From Helianthus annuus (taxonomy: Eukaryota; Streptophyta; Magnoliopsida; Asterales; Asteraceae): a stretch of DNA of 64,000 nt. The notes under the pieces were generated by a model that ran no database searches, was not told the DNA's origin, and saw only the letters and a program-made list of their open reading frames with translations. The stretch lies in contig NC_035443.2 of assembly GCF_002127325.2 (NCBI RefSeq), positions 149,750,703 to 149,814,702 of the forward strand. The letters are read 5' to 3'. The position numbers and the translations under genes are program-made. Shown one piece after another: positions 24,851 to 37,725 of the stretch (position 1 is the first letter of the stretch; the number at the start of each line of letters is the position of its first letter).

Positions 24851-25161
24851 ATTGATTAAATTTTCATTCATTAATCTAACAATAATATACAACCCTACTA
24901 CTTGTCCAGTCCATCTATATCACCAAAAAATGTATATAATGTATAATAACAATATTATAAAACAAACAAAAGGTTAACTTTACTTGATATTCAAATCATA
25001 GACATTACATACCATATTCATCATTGTACCCCTTACAAAGCAAACTTTTAACCACAGTTTGTTAAAACAACAGTTAACATACATAAATAAAAACCACAAG
25101 GATTCTTCAAAAATAAGTGGTTTCTACTTATCTCTCATAAGAATTATTTTTTCATAAGCAT

Positions 25162-26232
25162 CTAAATGTTAACCTTAGTCAGCTTCTTCTGGGTTCTTCT
25201 CACATTAGTGGATAGCTCACCAACGTTTACACCATCAGCATCTTGAGCCATCCGCTTTCCATTGGGACTTGAACCAGAATCCTTTTCAACTTCAACGGCT
25301 GAAGAGTCGGCCGTAACAGAGACAACATCCTTGCAACAGATCACAAAACAACTATTGATCTCATTTAATAAAATAATGAACACTTTTTAAACATACTAAA
25401 CATACTTTAAAAATAAATACTCACCCTTGAAGTTTGTTCAGCAGACACCTGGGAAGATTCTGAAAGGTTAACATCTTTAATATCAGCTACCTCTTGAGTA
25501 ACCTAAAGGATCATAATATATGATATCATATAAAAAAGTGCAGAATCCAGTTTTTAAAACTTAAAAGAAAAATAAATAGATTGAAAGAGTAATTTTATAT
25601 GCTACCTCATCAGTATTTTCATCACCATTACCATCTCCACCAACCAACTCAGCAATTATTACTGGATCATCACATGTTTTTTGCACAGTATAAACACGAT
25701 AGTCATTTTTAAGATTGAACTCTGAAACATCAATCTTAAAAGAAGCATTAACCAATCGAAATATCTCATGAGGGAAACATCCAGTATCATTGGCCTTAAC
25801 CTGCCTCTCTCTTATGTCACTCGCCGCTAATCCAAGAAGCTTCTGAACATCTCTATCAAACATAACAAAAGAAACACTACCGCTCTCATCCTGCACCCGG
25901 ACTTGCACCTTGAACCTGAAATATACACAAATGACTAAGTAAACTGCAAAACGATATTCAAATATCAGTCTTAGAATGTTACTTATATAAATATAACGTT
26001 AAATAACCATCATTGCTTACTTTGTGGTGATCGACGTACATTCACTATGACATTTGGGACAAACCAAAGAAGTCGCAGGCAATCGAAGAATATCATCTGA
26101 AACATTTTCAACATTCTGCAAGTATTCACTTTTACCCATCACCTTCTTGAAACACTTACGACAGGCAGCATAAAACCAACCATACTCTTCTTGCACAATC
26201 TTAATTGTCGCAACCACAACACTAGACATTTC
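25162..26232 (-). CDS. RPA70-like protein, 3' exons 7-10
   Basis: Four minus-strand exons: 26232-26021, 25915-25606, 25502-25425 and 25329-25162 (TAG at the end). They continue the gene whose first six exons lie at 61,660-63,235. Exon 7 starts EMSSVVVATIKIVQEE and carries a CX2C-type zinc ribbon of the RPA70 C-terminal domain (C-R-K-C in YAACRKCFKKV, then CPKCHSEC). Exon 8 has VRVQDESGSVSFVMFDRDVQKLLG, the OB-fold continuation. Exons 9-10 are a polar tail with no known fold. In its family this domain is DBD-C, which holds the trimer core and binds single-stranded DNA. Phases at every junction fit. The 35.4-kb intron before exon 7 contains the nested retrotransposons. Confidence 0.8.
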
Positions 26233-26329
26233 CTGTAAAAACAATATATGAACTTGTAATCTCTAGTTTGACAAACATGCAGGTGACAAACCAAACAAAT
26301 AACGAACTATATAAAAAGATGTGAAACCT

Positions 26330-27082
26330 TGTTGGGATTGAACTCTATCAGAGGAACAGATAATTAAAGCCAAAACCAGTGCAAAACAGTGGATTCATCA
26401 TAAGCAGCTGTTTGCATTAGACTTTCCCCTTGAAAGTGGTTATAACATCTGATGGCCCTCATCCACTGCTTATATACTACAACTGCTATCCATTAAGTAC
26501 TGCTTGTATACAACAACTGCTGAAGACAAAGTGCTGCTACTTAATCTACTGCCCTAAGTCAAGTGCTGCCAAAGACCAAAGCCCTGCTTGGAATGAAGCA
26601 GTGGAATGAAGAAACAGTTGTTTACTTTGTCTATTGTAATAGTATCAGTGTTTAGCTAGCAGTAGTTATATGTAACAGTGGTTAAGGTTGTTTGGTTGTT
26701 AGATGTCACTTTCATGGTGACGTCAGCCTAAGATGCTTCAGTGGTTTGATTTGCCTATAAATGGAACAGTACCCTATACTGTTACATTTGATTGACTGAG
26801 TGAGTTCTTCTCCTCCAATCTTTTCATCTTGTGCAATCAACCAGGGAGCATTAGGTTGAGGGGGAGTTTAGTTTGTAAGCATGCTTTGTAATCTTTTGAT
26901 TTAATTTGTAATCTTATGACTATTGAAAAGCATGTGTTTATCAAAACTATTTTCCTCTTTAATTGTGTTTACAAAGTTTATGTTCATTTCCGCTGCATAA
27001 ATCATTGAATCATGTTCTTTCATTGTTCATCTATTACAAACAAACACAATCATGAGCCCGGACAGTCAAATTTGATCTAACA
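26330..27082 (+). repeat. 5' LTR of outer element
   Basis: 753 bp with TGTTGGGAT...GATCTAACA ends. The first half is rich in CTGCT/ACTGCT words, and CTATAAATGGAACAG at about 26,755 is a TATA-like site. No canonical tRNA-iMet primer-binding site follows at 27,083, where the sequence reads ATCAATTTGACATAACAG. Confidence 0.85.
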
Positions 27083-28792
27083 ATCAATTTGACATAACAG
27101 TTCAGCTCAAAAATTCATTGATACTAAGGTTGGTTGTATTTTCTTGAAAAACAGAGTAACGAGTAAGGACGTTCAAAGTTGCTACTCAAAAACTCTGTAA
27201 AACAACCAAGATGTCATAAGACACACAAACTTCCCATAACAAGTGATGTATATACCACCTATAGTTTTCAGATCTAAAAATATGTCTGATAATTTTGGTA
27301 TAATCAAGTGTTAATGTGAAGTTTGTGTTGTCTCCATCATGTTTGATACTAAGGTGTGAACCTCTGGTCAACAAAAATCTATGTTCTTAAAAACATTAGT
27401 GTTTTTGTTAACAGAAAAGGAGGGAAATTAAAACTCTAGTTATTAGATCTTATGTGTTGAAAAACAGGTTGAGAATCCTGTTTAAAAGGACCAAATCAAC
27501 TCTGTTATAAGTCCATTAAGAAAATCAGGTGTTTAAAGAAGTCCGAATCATATGTAATGTGAGATTTGACATAAACATGCACATACATGGCCAGATCTTT
27601 CAAAACATTGCTGCAAAAATGATTCTGGAATAAGCATTTCTTCAATAAAAACCCCACAGTGAGTATTTCAGTTTTTATGAATGGGAAGGGTAAAAAGGGA
27701 AAAAGAAATATCACAAAATCTCAAAAGTGTGTTTATCTCAAAATTTTTGAAGTTAAAAGAAAAGAGTATAAATATAAAACACTTAAGAGTCCAAAATTGG
27801 GTGAACAAAGGTCATCAAGCAACTGTGTGCATTCACTAATTCAGGGAAGTTCAGGCCAGTGATTAAACTTAAAAGAGGACTAGGCAAGTTTTTCAGTGTC
27901 ATCACATGGTAACAAAGTCTATAGCAGGACTTTCAAAACCTATGTGTACATGTCTCCTCATTTTTGCAATCAATTGACAAGGAAATGGTCTCAAACAGTG
28001 GTTATTATAGTATTTCAAATCATTGACCATTTTCTTAAAACTTGAGAATGATGTGACTATGAGTTTCATTGGAAAGTATACCAGATCCTTTTTGATGATT
28101 GTTTTCAGAATAACCTTTAATTATTTTTTCTTGAAAAGGTTTTTCTCAATAAAACAGAATATATTATTCATTATTTTTCTTTAGAATGATATATTTTGTA
28201 TTTTTACTTCTTTTTTATAAGTAAAAATTTCAATCTCCTGTCAGGATGTAAAACCCTTATTTTTTTTGTGGTGATACTATCCTTGAAAATAGATCAAAAG
28301 GAAATGGTACAAATGTCAAGGTCATGTCAAACTCAAGTTTGTTTTTAACATAGATCAAAGATTGATTGCTAACAGACCTTAAAATACTTGGATACTCATG
28401 TCATAATTAAAAAATTTGACTCAAAATGAGTAGTCATTGTAAAAGAGTTTTCATCATCTGGGGGTACTAAACCACTGTCATGAATTTATAAAAGCTTCAA
28501 AACTTGTAATAGACAGGTAGCAAAACGTTGAATACATATTCCTGTAAAAACTGCTGACATACAAATCTAGACAATTTGCATCTAAAATGTAGTTTGTTGA
28601 GAATAGGATTCTTGCAAATATTTCATAAATCACCATCAACAGATGTTGGACATGATATTGTGATTACACAAGACAAAATCATTCCCCTCATCTGAACAAG
28701 CAGCTGCTCAAAACTTTTGTTAAAAACTTATTCACTATTGCACTCACAATTGCTGATGTAATAGTCATTCAAATCTTTACCATTTCTTTACC
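27083..28792 (+). other. untranslated leader of outer element
   Basis: 1.7 kb of AT-rich DNA between the 5' LTR and the solo LTR insertion. No open frame over 70 codons and no gag motif. Confidence 0.6.
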
Positions 28793-31700
28793 TGTCACAC
28801 CCCGACCACGTAAAACAACAAGACGTGGCGGAAACGTCGAGGAGTGTTGTAACAGAATCATTGTTTCACAACCATGGATCAAATAATTTTGTGTTATTGA
28901 ATCATTGAACTCATTGTTTTATTATAAATCAAATAAATACAAATATTGTCTTTCAAGTTTTAAAGTTGCTAAGGCACGAGTCCATCCTAAGTGTAGCATC
29001 TATCAACAATCATCACAAACAGCACCTGAAACATGTGTAAAAATAGGTACGTCAGCATAAACATGCCTGTGAGATACATAGGTTTTATTGATTTAGGATT
29101 CATGACTTATAAGTTTGAAGAAAAATGTTTAATAAAAGTTAGTCATGATCCTTGTAAAATGCTTTTGTTTTGTAAATCATATAAAAATCGATAAGAAAAC
29201 AGTTGATATAAAAGAAAGATGTATAAATAAATAATTAGGTAAAAATGAGTTTGTATATATGTATATATATATTGTTGAAAACAATATTTTGATAAAAAGG
29301 TTCATAGTATATTTGAAAATATACCTTGGATTTAAGAAAAGTCAAATAAGTAATATATTAAAATATATTTCAGTTCCAAAATAGTCAAACAGATAGTATA
29401 TTAAATATACTTTAGTTGTCAAAATAATAGTTTTCAGTAGTATATCAAAAGTATACTTTGGATTTATAAATAACATATTAAACTATGTTTTGGTTTCATA
29501 AATAACATATCAAAATATGCTTTGGATTTGATAAATAACATATTAAACTATGTTTTGGTTTTTAACAAAATTATATGTTGGTTTTGTACAATACCACACA
29601 TGAGATTATATCAGACTATACTTTTGGGAGTATATCAAAATGTACAATAAAAGTGTGATTTAAGAATTCATTCAGACCTAGTGCATCAAACTACACCTTT
29701 GAGACTATAGGAATACCGCGAAGGCAATCCCTATTTGGATGGAGAAATAAATTGGTTTCAGACATTCCACGACAACAGGAATGGGGTGTCAAATCCTATA
29801 GCGCTATATCATACTACCAACCGGTCTGGTAACAAAATAAGTACTATTCCAACAATTAATTTTATAATCTTTGAGAAATCAGTGTTTAAACCATAGATAG
29901 TCATTCAGTTTGTCAAAAGATAAATACTAACATGTATAATCAATTATACTTTGAAATCATGAAAATAACAGATAGGTACACATGCTTCACCCCAAAACAG
30001 TTGAAAACAGTAAAAGAGGGGACTATGTACTCACTTGAGAGTGCTTAGAAGTCTTGAACAACTACCAAGCAGGCTAGAGGAGTCACGGAAATCAAACGGC
30101 ACCTAATATAGGTAACTACATAAATAACCGGACCTAAAACGGAGGATCGGATAGGATGAGGTCTCGTAAACCAAATGAGTGTGGGATCTCATATGATATG
30201 GTTTAACAAGGCCTACATACTAAAAGGAAACCTAACCTAAGTGCTTACGACCCATTACGACCTGTTTAGGTAGCCTATGCTACTTTAACGCGTCGTTCGT
30301 GTAAAACGCGTTCAGACCGCCTAACTAGTCCTACGACAAGTATTATATGCCCTAACATGTTTAATTATGTTGCATAATCATTTAAATGACAAAAGTTTGG
30401 GTTACATATGCTTAAATATCAATTATGCATAAAAAGGGCATTTTGGTCATTTTCCTAAGGCATATAAACTACCTATCATACGACTACTTAAATGAAGTGA
30501 CCATAAGGTATAACCTCGGAAGGTTATTCCCTATACAACTATGGTCACCTAAAGTGTTTGGTCGGATCCTAAAGATCGACCAAATGGGTCGGGTTCGTAA
30601 GTATAAGCGATTGTTTAGATCGCTTACCTTACGACCCTACATAAGCACTAATCTAAAAGTGACGAGCTAAACATGTTTAACAAAGTTTGAAAACAAGTTG
30701 GATATCAAAACAAACGGTTTTGATACCTAAGAGTAGTTTGGTTACAAAATACGCATAAACACGAATTTTGGCCGAAACTACGACTCGTCACTACACCTAA
30801 TCAACGTGGTAATCAGTAGGCATAGTCACTAGGGACTATAACCATCGTGATTACGCTCATGTTGCGAAGTTCAAACAAACTTCGTGTTGATGATAAACTG
30901 GTCAACGCAGAAAGTCAAACACAGTTTGACTTTTAGACTCGAAAAGCGATAAAAGAACGAAGGAATACTGACAGAAGGTCCCCGCAAGCTTTGATCCGAT
31001 TTACCCTCAGGTATGAAGAGTATTCTTCAACTTAGAGGGCCAAAATCAGATCAAATGTGGGTTTAGAATGAAAGGGGGGTGGATATTTATAGATTTCCTT
31101 GAACCGTTAAGATCGTTTATCGAAAACCGAGCTTCAATCTCAACCATCCATGTGCGCACATGGTTTATAAATACAAGGGGCATCTAAATACCATCAAAAT
31201 TGGCCCACAGAGTGCAAATCAGGGGTTGAAAACCATGGGAATAGGTGGGAAAGGCCAGATTCAATGTTTCTGCAATTCTGATGTGCTGGGCACTGCTTAC
31301 GGATCGTAAGCAAAGGTCCATACGGACCGTAAGGGATCTGCAGACCAGCAACTTTCAAAAATGACAGATTTAGCCCCTGAAGCCCCAAACTTGGTTTTCG
31401 ATGCATTTTTGACACGTTTAAGCCCCGTTAACCCCATTTCAAAGCTCTAAAATGAAGTTAAAGTATAGGGAACTTGAAATGTGCTCAAAAATATCTTGGA
31501 TGTCGGCTCTTTTGGTCGTACGGTTGCGTTGTTCGGTAAATTACGACAGAAGTCGTAACGAACGCAAAAACGATCCAAATTGCGCGACGAATGGATTTTT
31601 GACAAGCCAATCACTAAAACATAATATTTTAATGATTACATAAATTTTTGGATGTCCGGATGTATTCAGAACGTAAGATAAGCGCGAAAATGCAAACTTA

Positions 31701-32183
31701 TGCACTTTTTGACGCTTTTAGTCCCTCAATGACCAAAAGTTTATTTTTGCGCACCAAACACCTCAAAGCCTATTTCTAAGCTATGTAAAGGATATTTAGG
31801 GCATATTTAACTTATGATCAAGTTCCGGAATGTTCGTCACAGTACAAATCGGCATACTTTCGCAGTTTATCGAATTTAGTCCCAATATGCGAATAAACTT
31901 GATTTCGTCACACCAAACCCTCCAAAAATTATTTCTAAGTTATGTAAAGGTTATTTAAGGTATGTTAAGCCTATTTCACTATTCCGGAGTGTTTGTTGCA
32001 TTAAACTAGTTATATTTACGCATCCGTACGCGTATAACCTTTCCAGAAAGCGATTTAAAGCTTGAAATCAAACAAGAATTGATATGTGCAAATGATACAC
32101 ATATTTATACAAATCCCAAGAATGAATATAATATTTCATTGGTTTGGTATTTGCTTGATGGTTGAAGTGACACAGGTGTCACA
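28793..32183 (-). mobile_element. 3.4-kb solo LTR (Gypsy type, reverse orientation)
   Basis: Flanked by the perfect duplication TTACC (28,788-28,792 and 32,184-32,188). On the minus strand it starts TGTGACACC at 32,183 and ends GGTCGGGGTGTGACA at 28,793. The end matches the 3' border of the intact Gypsy LTRs in this window (ATCGGGGTGTGACA), and the length (3,391 bp) is almost the same. No internal region is present, so it is a solo LTR left by LTR-LTR recombination. The small open frames inside are not supported as genes. Confidence 0.8.
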
Positions 32184-32626
32184 TTACCCCTAACTACTGT
32201 TGTGCTTAAACATCTGTTTTCTAAATACTGTCCACTGCTGAAAGTCAACAACTGCTCTCTCACATTCTTGATAAGCACTGTTGTTCAAATCATTGTTTTA
32301 TCCACTGATGTACTATCCACTGATAGTAAAAATCACCCACTGCTTTCATATTGTTACCGTTGTAACCACTGATCTTCTTCCATAAGTGGTTCCCAAAACA
32401 ACTGTCCTCCATTATTCATCTTCTCATCAGAGGTTGACACGTGGTCAGTTTCTAGCCATCAGATCTTTGTAACCGCTGCCACATCAGCATTCACTTTTTC
32501 CCGAAATAAAACCCTGACCAAAACCCCAAACAGGGTTTTACACTGTCGAATTGAATTCCAAAATTCTCTTCTCAAAGCAGTTTCCAACCTTCCATCTCAA
32601 ATCATTCTTCGTTCTTCTTCATCAAA

Positions 32627-35600
32627 ATGACGAAATCAAAATCAAAATCAAAATCAAAATCAAAATCATCCTCATCTTCCAAAGAGGTCACTCAAATGGC
32701 CACTGAACCCATTGAAATCCCATACAAATCCCCTCACAATTACTTGGGTTTACTCACAAAACCCACTACCACCCACACCTTCGATTCCATCATCGACATC
32801 ATGTCTGCATCAAAGTACAAAACTTTGCTAACAGCAGATGCTCCTATTTACCAACAAACCCAGAGAGAGTTCTGGAAAAATGCCACACTTGAATCTCAAG
32901 GTGACACCGTCATAGCCATCAACTCTTCCATACAAGGTAAAACAATTCAAATTACTCCACAATCCATCTCGGAAGTCTTTCAACTCGATGATCGGCAAGG
33001 TAAAACTTCTTTTCCTAAAAACGAGTTAAAGACTGATTTTCTGGAAAGGGGGTATGCAGAACAAACAAAAAGGGATACCTTACAAAAAGGATTCTTCCCT
33101 TATGCACCTAGTTTTTTATTCCAAACTCTTTTAATGTGTGTTTCAAATAAAACAACTGCTTTTAACGAAATACCATTAAAGATTCAATGCCTGGGTTTTG
33201 CTATTTTACATAATGAAAATTATAACTATTCCAAGGATATCTTTAATGACTTGGTAAAAAATGTTGATAGCAAATCATTTTTACTTTTTCCAAGGTTTCT
33301 AAGTTACTATTTTAAACAAAAATTTGAAAAATGAAATGAAAATTTGCTCAAACAAGGTGTTTATTTTCAAATAAATAGTTTAACACCTGAAACATTCACA
33401 AGAATGTTAACACCTACAAAAACAAAAGCAGAGGTGCCTGAGCAGACTTTAGCAGATAACACTACTCCTCAGGTATCTGCTCCGAGCCCACTGCTCCAGG
33501 TGATCATAGTAGCAAAACCACTACTATGAAACCCACATCTGCCATCACCAAAAAGACCAAAAAGAAATCATACAAAAAGCCCCCCAAACCCAAATCAAAG
33601 GCAACTCTGGAAGATGAGATCCCAGAGCCACTGCCAGTGACAACACAAATGTCGCCAATAACCACTGCTGCTACTTCCTCACAGCAGATGGAAGAAAGAT
33701 CTCCACCATTGCCTCAAACTCCTCCTGTATCCTCACAAAAGGATCAGGTTGTAAACACAAGGACCCCACATTATGAAGCTCTGGATCCAATTGGATCCAT
33801 CTTCCTCAGTCCTGATCCCAAGGACATGTCTCTTTCAACACCCCTATCTTCACCCCTCTCATTACCACAATCCATTATACCCTTGTTGCATGCAGTTGAT
33901 ATAATACAGACACAAACGAGTTCCTCTCAATCACCTATCACTAAGAGTACACTCCCACAAGTGACTGGGTCTGATACTCATACCTCTGCTATCCCAGCAA
34001 AAATTGAGGAGGTTACACTGTAGGAATTACAAGTAATTCCTGACAGTAGTTCAAGTGGAGCAGCAACTACAAATTTTGGATCAACAGATCTACATTTGGC
34101 CAGTTGTTTCATTAATCAGACTCCCTTGAAGGCAATTCATTCTATAGCACCTCTGAGAACCACCAATGAGTCTGTTATGACCACTGGTACCTTCAAAAGG
34201 CTATCAAGTGCTAAAGGAAGAAGACCCCAGTACCAAGAACCAGGGGCAACAATGAATGATTTTTGGGATTCGGTTCCTAAGTCACACATTGATACAACCA
34301 CTGCTGGTGGGGAATCAGATGATCCCGTTAAATTGGGTGATGATTTACAATATCAGGAATTGACGGGGAGAATTGACAACCATGAAACATCTGTCACTGA
34401 TATAAAGGATATGGTGCAACAGCTGTTAAAAGCTCAAAAGGCACAATCCACTGCTGTTCCAGCTCAAGCACCTGCACAACCTGCACCTGCTGCAAATGAG
34501 CTATGGAATTTATTTCAGCCCCTGCTCGAAAAACAATGACAAATGGCAGATCAGCAACACGCAATATATGTGCAAGAACTGAGAAACATGATGGAGTCAA
34601 GGTTTAGAAACATCCAAGCAGACATCAAGGCTATAAAGGCCCACATTTTGAATACCACTGGCACTGCTCCTTCCAATGTTCTTTTCATTGATCAACTACC
34701 CCCAGATAATGCCAAAAAAGGGGGAGAAAATTAAGGAATGGAAGAAAAAGGGAATAGATCATGGCCTTTATGTTGAACCAGAAAAAGAAAAACATGCTTT
34801 CAAATCATCTCCCAAAGACTCCAAGCACCAAACCTCTACCCAAACAGCTGATGTAATTCTTGTTGTACCAACAACTGTTGGTACATCAGTAGTTTCATCA
34901 GTTGTTAAAACCATCACTCCAACACACACCACAACCACTGCCCTACCTCCACCTAAAATCACCTCACCACCAAAAGCCATCACTTCAACTAAATCACCAC
35001 CCATCAAATCACCACCTGCTGAAAAGCAGAAGACATCTACTGACACATCAGTAGTTGTAATGACAACAGAGGTTGAAACACCAGTTGTTTCAACAGCTGT
35101 TTGCCAACCATCTACCACTGCTCTCATCATACAACCCAATTTCACATCACAACCAAAACCTCCTTCACCCAAAAAGCTTTACACAAGAAAAAGGAAATTT
35201 CAGAAGAATAATGATGATATACCAGCACCTACCCCATTATCCTCTACACCTTACAATGTTATCAAGCCACAACCATCCACTCCACCAACGTTGGCCAAAC
35301 CAGTAAACCCTGCAAACATTGTATCTGTTGCTGAAAGTTATCCACTGGTATTGGAAGCTGTAAAGGATGAGATGAAACAATTCTATACGGTGGATGATCC
35401 TTGGAAAAGAAGATTTCCTTCTCTCATTGGATTCAGGAATCCAGTAAACATGAATGAGTATCTAAAACTCAAAGCCAGGCAAGCAGATATAAGAGCTAGA
35501 ATTGAATGCAAAGATCAAGGTGATAAAGCCATTTCTGAGAGAATGGAATTTTTACTCACTAAGGTCAAACAAATGGAAGATTATGCAAAAGACCTGAGCA

Positions 35601-36469
35601 AAGATACGTCAAATATACCACCTGATGCTGCCCTACAAAAGGTAATGAGAAAGGAGTATCTTGAATTCATCATGAAAGAAAAGTTTTATCCAGCTAAAGA
35701 AGAACAATTCAGTGAATGGCCACTCATTGCACTAAAGCATGAGGTAAACAGAATCAAGAGAATCAAGAATGATCCAAGTAAGAAAAGGACAGCTCCAAAC
35801 TGGAGCAAATACAAACAGGCCATTGACAAGCTTACTTCAGAATACAAAAGAAAGAAACAAGAGCTGGTGGATGCAAAGGTTGGAACTGTAAAAGCCATAG
35901 CAAAATGGACTAGGCAATACACCGATGAGGCTTATAAAAGGCTAAAGAAAAGAGGAATGATAGATTCTAGTTTACCACAGAAGCCTGAACACAAAGAGCC
36001 TAAACAGATCAGTGCTTCTAAGCTACTGATCACATCAGCAGATGTCTCAGTCACTGAGTTAGAACAAAGAAAAAGGCAAGAGCAGATTGAACAGGAAACT
36101 GCAGAAGACATAGCTGCAGCAAATGAAGTCATAAAAAAGGCCTTCAAACAAATGTCAGTTGAAAACTCTGAACTAGCAAAAGCTCAGAGTACTGATCAAC
36201 AAGTTCTCACAAGGCCATAATCTCCCAACTCATCACTAAATAAAACTCTCCCAAGAAACCCATTGGGTTCAAAAATACTAAAATGGATGTCTGATCAAAA
36301 GACCCATGTATTGACACTGATCAGATCCAATGGAGAAGTAAAGCACATATCAAGGGAACAAGCACTGGGCCTGAGTGTTGAAGATCTACAAGATCTCCTT
36401 GAGCTTATACTGTGTAGGGATGAGGATGATACAAGTTCCATGGATTTTGAGCTACAATTTAAAGGATAA
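32627..36469 (+). pseudogene. unrecognised ORF of the outer element, decayed
   Basis: A reading track of about 1,280 codons broken by in-frame stops (about 33,332, 34,021, 34,537 and 36,218) and by frame changes near 33,500 and 34,700. The N-terminus has a serine/lysine run and then a globular stretch (residues about 25-235, with PYKSPHNYLGLLTKP and PQSISEVFQLDD). Next is a proline/threonine/serine-rich middle. The C-terminal half is highly charged and helical (DLSKDTSNIPPDAALQKVMR onward). I recognise no gag zinc knuckle, protease, RT or integrase motif. It could be a diverged gag or an extra or env-like ORF from a larger element. I do not assign a function. Confidence 0.55.
34676..36220 (+). 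CDS. longest intact frame of the outer-element ORF (514 codons)
   Basis: This is the C-terminal part of the decayed ORF. It reads through an IKSPP/TTT-rich tract (residues about 60-200) to a helical region (about 215-500) with many K, E and Q and no cysteine or histidine pairs. No signal peptide or membrane segment is visible. The first ATG is probably not the native start, because the upstream frame is joined by a shift in an A/G homopolymer at about 34,715. Function unknown. Confidence 0.4.
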   Translation: MFFSLINYPQIMPKKGEKIKEWKKKGIDHGLYVEPEKEKHAFKSSPKDSKHQTSTQTADVILVVPTTVGTSVVSSVVKTITPTHTTTTALPPPKITSPPKAITSTKSPPIKSPPAEKQKTSTDTSVVVMTTEVETPVVSTAVCQPSTTALIIQPNFTSQPKPPSPKKLYTRKRKFQKNNDDIPAPTPLSSTPYNVIKPQPSTPPTLAKPVNPANIVSVAESYPLVLEAVKDEMKQFYTVDDPWKRRFPSLIGFRNPVNMNEYLKLKARQADIRARIECKDQGDKAISERMEFLLTKVKQMEDYAKDLSKDTSNIPPDAALQKVMRKEYLEFIMKEKFYPAKEEQFSEWPLIALKHEVNRIKRIKNDPSKKRTAPNWSKYKQAIDKLTSEYKRKKQELVDAKVGTVKAIAKWTRQYTDEAYKRLKKRGMIDSSLPQKPEHKEPKQISASKLLITSADVSVTELEQRKRQEQIEQETAEDIAAANEVIKKAFKQMSVENSELAKAQSTDQQVLTRP

Positions 36470-36531
36470 GTTAGGGAACTTCTGATGAGACAATAAAGAT
36501 CCAGAATAATGAAGGGTTTTGGCATTATCTG

Positions 36532-36743
36532 TTCCAGGGGGAGATTGTTGAGATTGAACCCTATCAGAGGAACAGATAATTAAAGCCAAAACCGGTGCAC
36601 AACAATGGATTCATCATAAGCAGCTGTTTGCATTAGACTTTCCCCTTGAAAGTGGTTATAACATCTGATGGCCCTCATCCACTGCTTATATACTACAACT
36701 GCTGTCCATTAGGTACTGCTTGTATACAACAACTGCTGAAGAC
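36532..36743 (+). repeat. polypurine tract and first part of outer 3' LTR
   Basis: CCAGGGGGAGAT (about 36,534-36,545) directly precedes TGTTGAGATTGA at 36,546, the 3' LTR start. The LTR breaks at 36,743 (Copia insertion; duplication AAGAC at 36,739-36,743) and resumes at 61,107-61,111. Confidence 0.85.
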
Positions 36744-37200
36744 TGTTGGTGCACAAATGTCTGTTAACTTCGTCTTTAATGAGTCTTGTACTGTACTAGA
36801 TAGATCAGGGCACGCAAAACGAGAAAACAGTGTTTATGGGTAATTCCGCTTGAAATGGGTTTGATGATATTTCAAACGAAAGAAATGATAATATCGCTTG
36901 AACTTGTAATTCCGCTTGAGTTAATTCCGCACGGAATTAAGTCTCGCGTGAACAGTTTCAAGCGGAATTAGTCGCCTATAAATACTGATGATAGTGTGTC
37001 ATTTGAAACGGAATTAGAGTGTGTGTTTCAGAGCCGAGGTGCTGCCGGATTGTTATTTGACTTGTAAAAGCTCAGGAAATCAGTAAAAGAAGATAATTAG
37101 AAAGTATCAAGCTGTGTTACGTCAATTTCATTGATTCCGCCTTTGATTTTGATGTTGAACTCTTCATATTGACTCGTTAGGGTTACACGACGATCCAACA
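36744..37200 (+). repeat. 5' LTR of Copia element
   Basis: 457 bp with CTATAAATACTG as a TATA-like site (about 36,975). It contains several AATTCCGCTTGAA words, a motif that continues in the leader. Its first 130 bp differ strongly from the 3' LTR, while the rest is about 98% the same. Confidence 0.9.
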
Positions 37201-37202
37201 AG

Positions 37203-37215
37203 TGGTATCAGAGCT
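37203..37215 (+). other. primer-binding site of Copia element (tRNA-iMet)
   Basis: TGGTATCAGAGCT lies two bases after the 5' LTR end and matches the 3' end of plant initiator Met tRNA. Confidence 0.85.
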
Positions 37216-37725
37216 CAGGACGAGGAGTTAATACCAATTCAGCTTGATTTCATCGGATTCTCTCACTTCTACTCCTTTTTCATATTGAACAAGTTTTAAC
37301 GGTCAAAATGGTTTGAAATTCACACATAATAAGCGAAACATAGTTTTAATCTCGAACTAATTCAAGAAAAATTGGTAATTTCGCTTGAAAAACAGATCGG
37401 ACTTGCTGACATCATCATAATTCCGCATAAAATTATCATTGTAATTTCACACAGAATTACACTTTTGGTCTAATTTCGCTTGAAAAGTGTTGACAATCTC
37501 ACACGAAATCTAATCTCGTTTGAAAGTGAACTAATTCCGCACGGAACTAGATCCCGTTTGATAATTTCGTGTGAAAAACGTAATTTCTCTTGAAATACTT
37601 AATTCCGTTTGAGTGGTGATTTCGTTGAAATCATAATTCCGCTTGAACTGATTCCGTTTGAAACAGTTTTTCAAAATTCCAAAAATTTTTCTAAGTGTTT
37701 GTTGATTGTTTCAGGTACTTGAAAG
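37216..37725 (+). repeat. Copia leader with AATTCCGCTTGAA motif array
   Basis: About 15 irregular copies of TTYCGC(T)TGAAA-like words between 37,330 and 37,670, the same motif as in the LTR. No coding. It ends at the gag ATG (37,726). Confidence 0.7.

Noticed and set aside
30425..30670. 81-codon frame within the solo LTR
   Set aside because: Lies in LTR sequence on the strand opposite to the LTR and has no protein features.
34768..35172. 134-codon minus-strand frame
   Set aside because: Shadow of the proline/threonine-rich plus-strand ORF; valine/glycine-rich complement with no motif.
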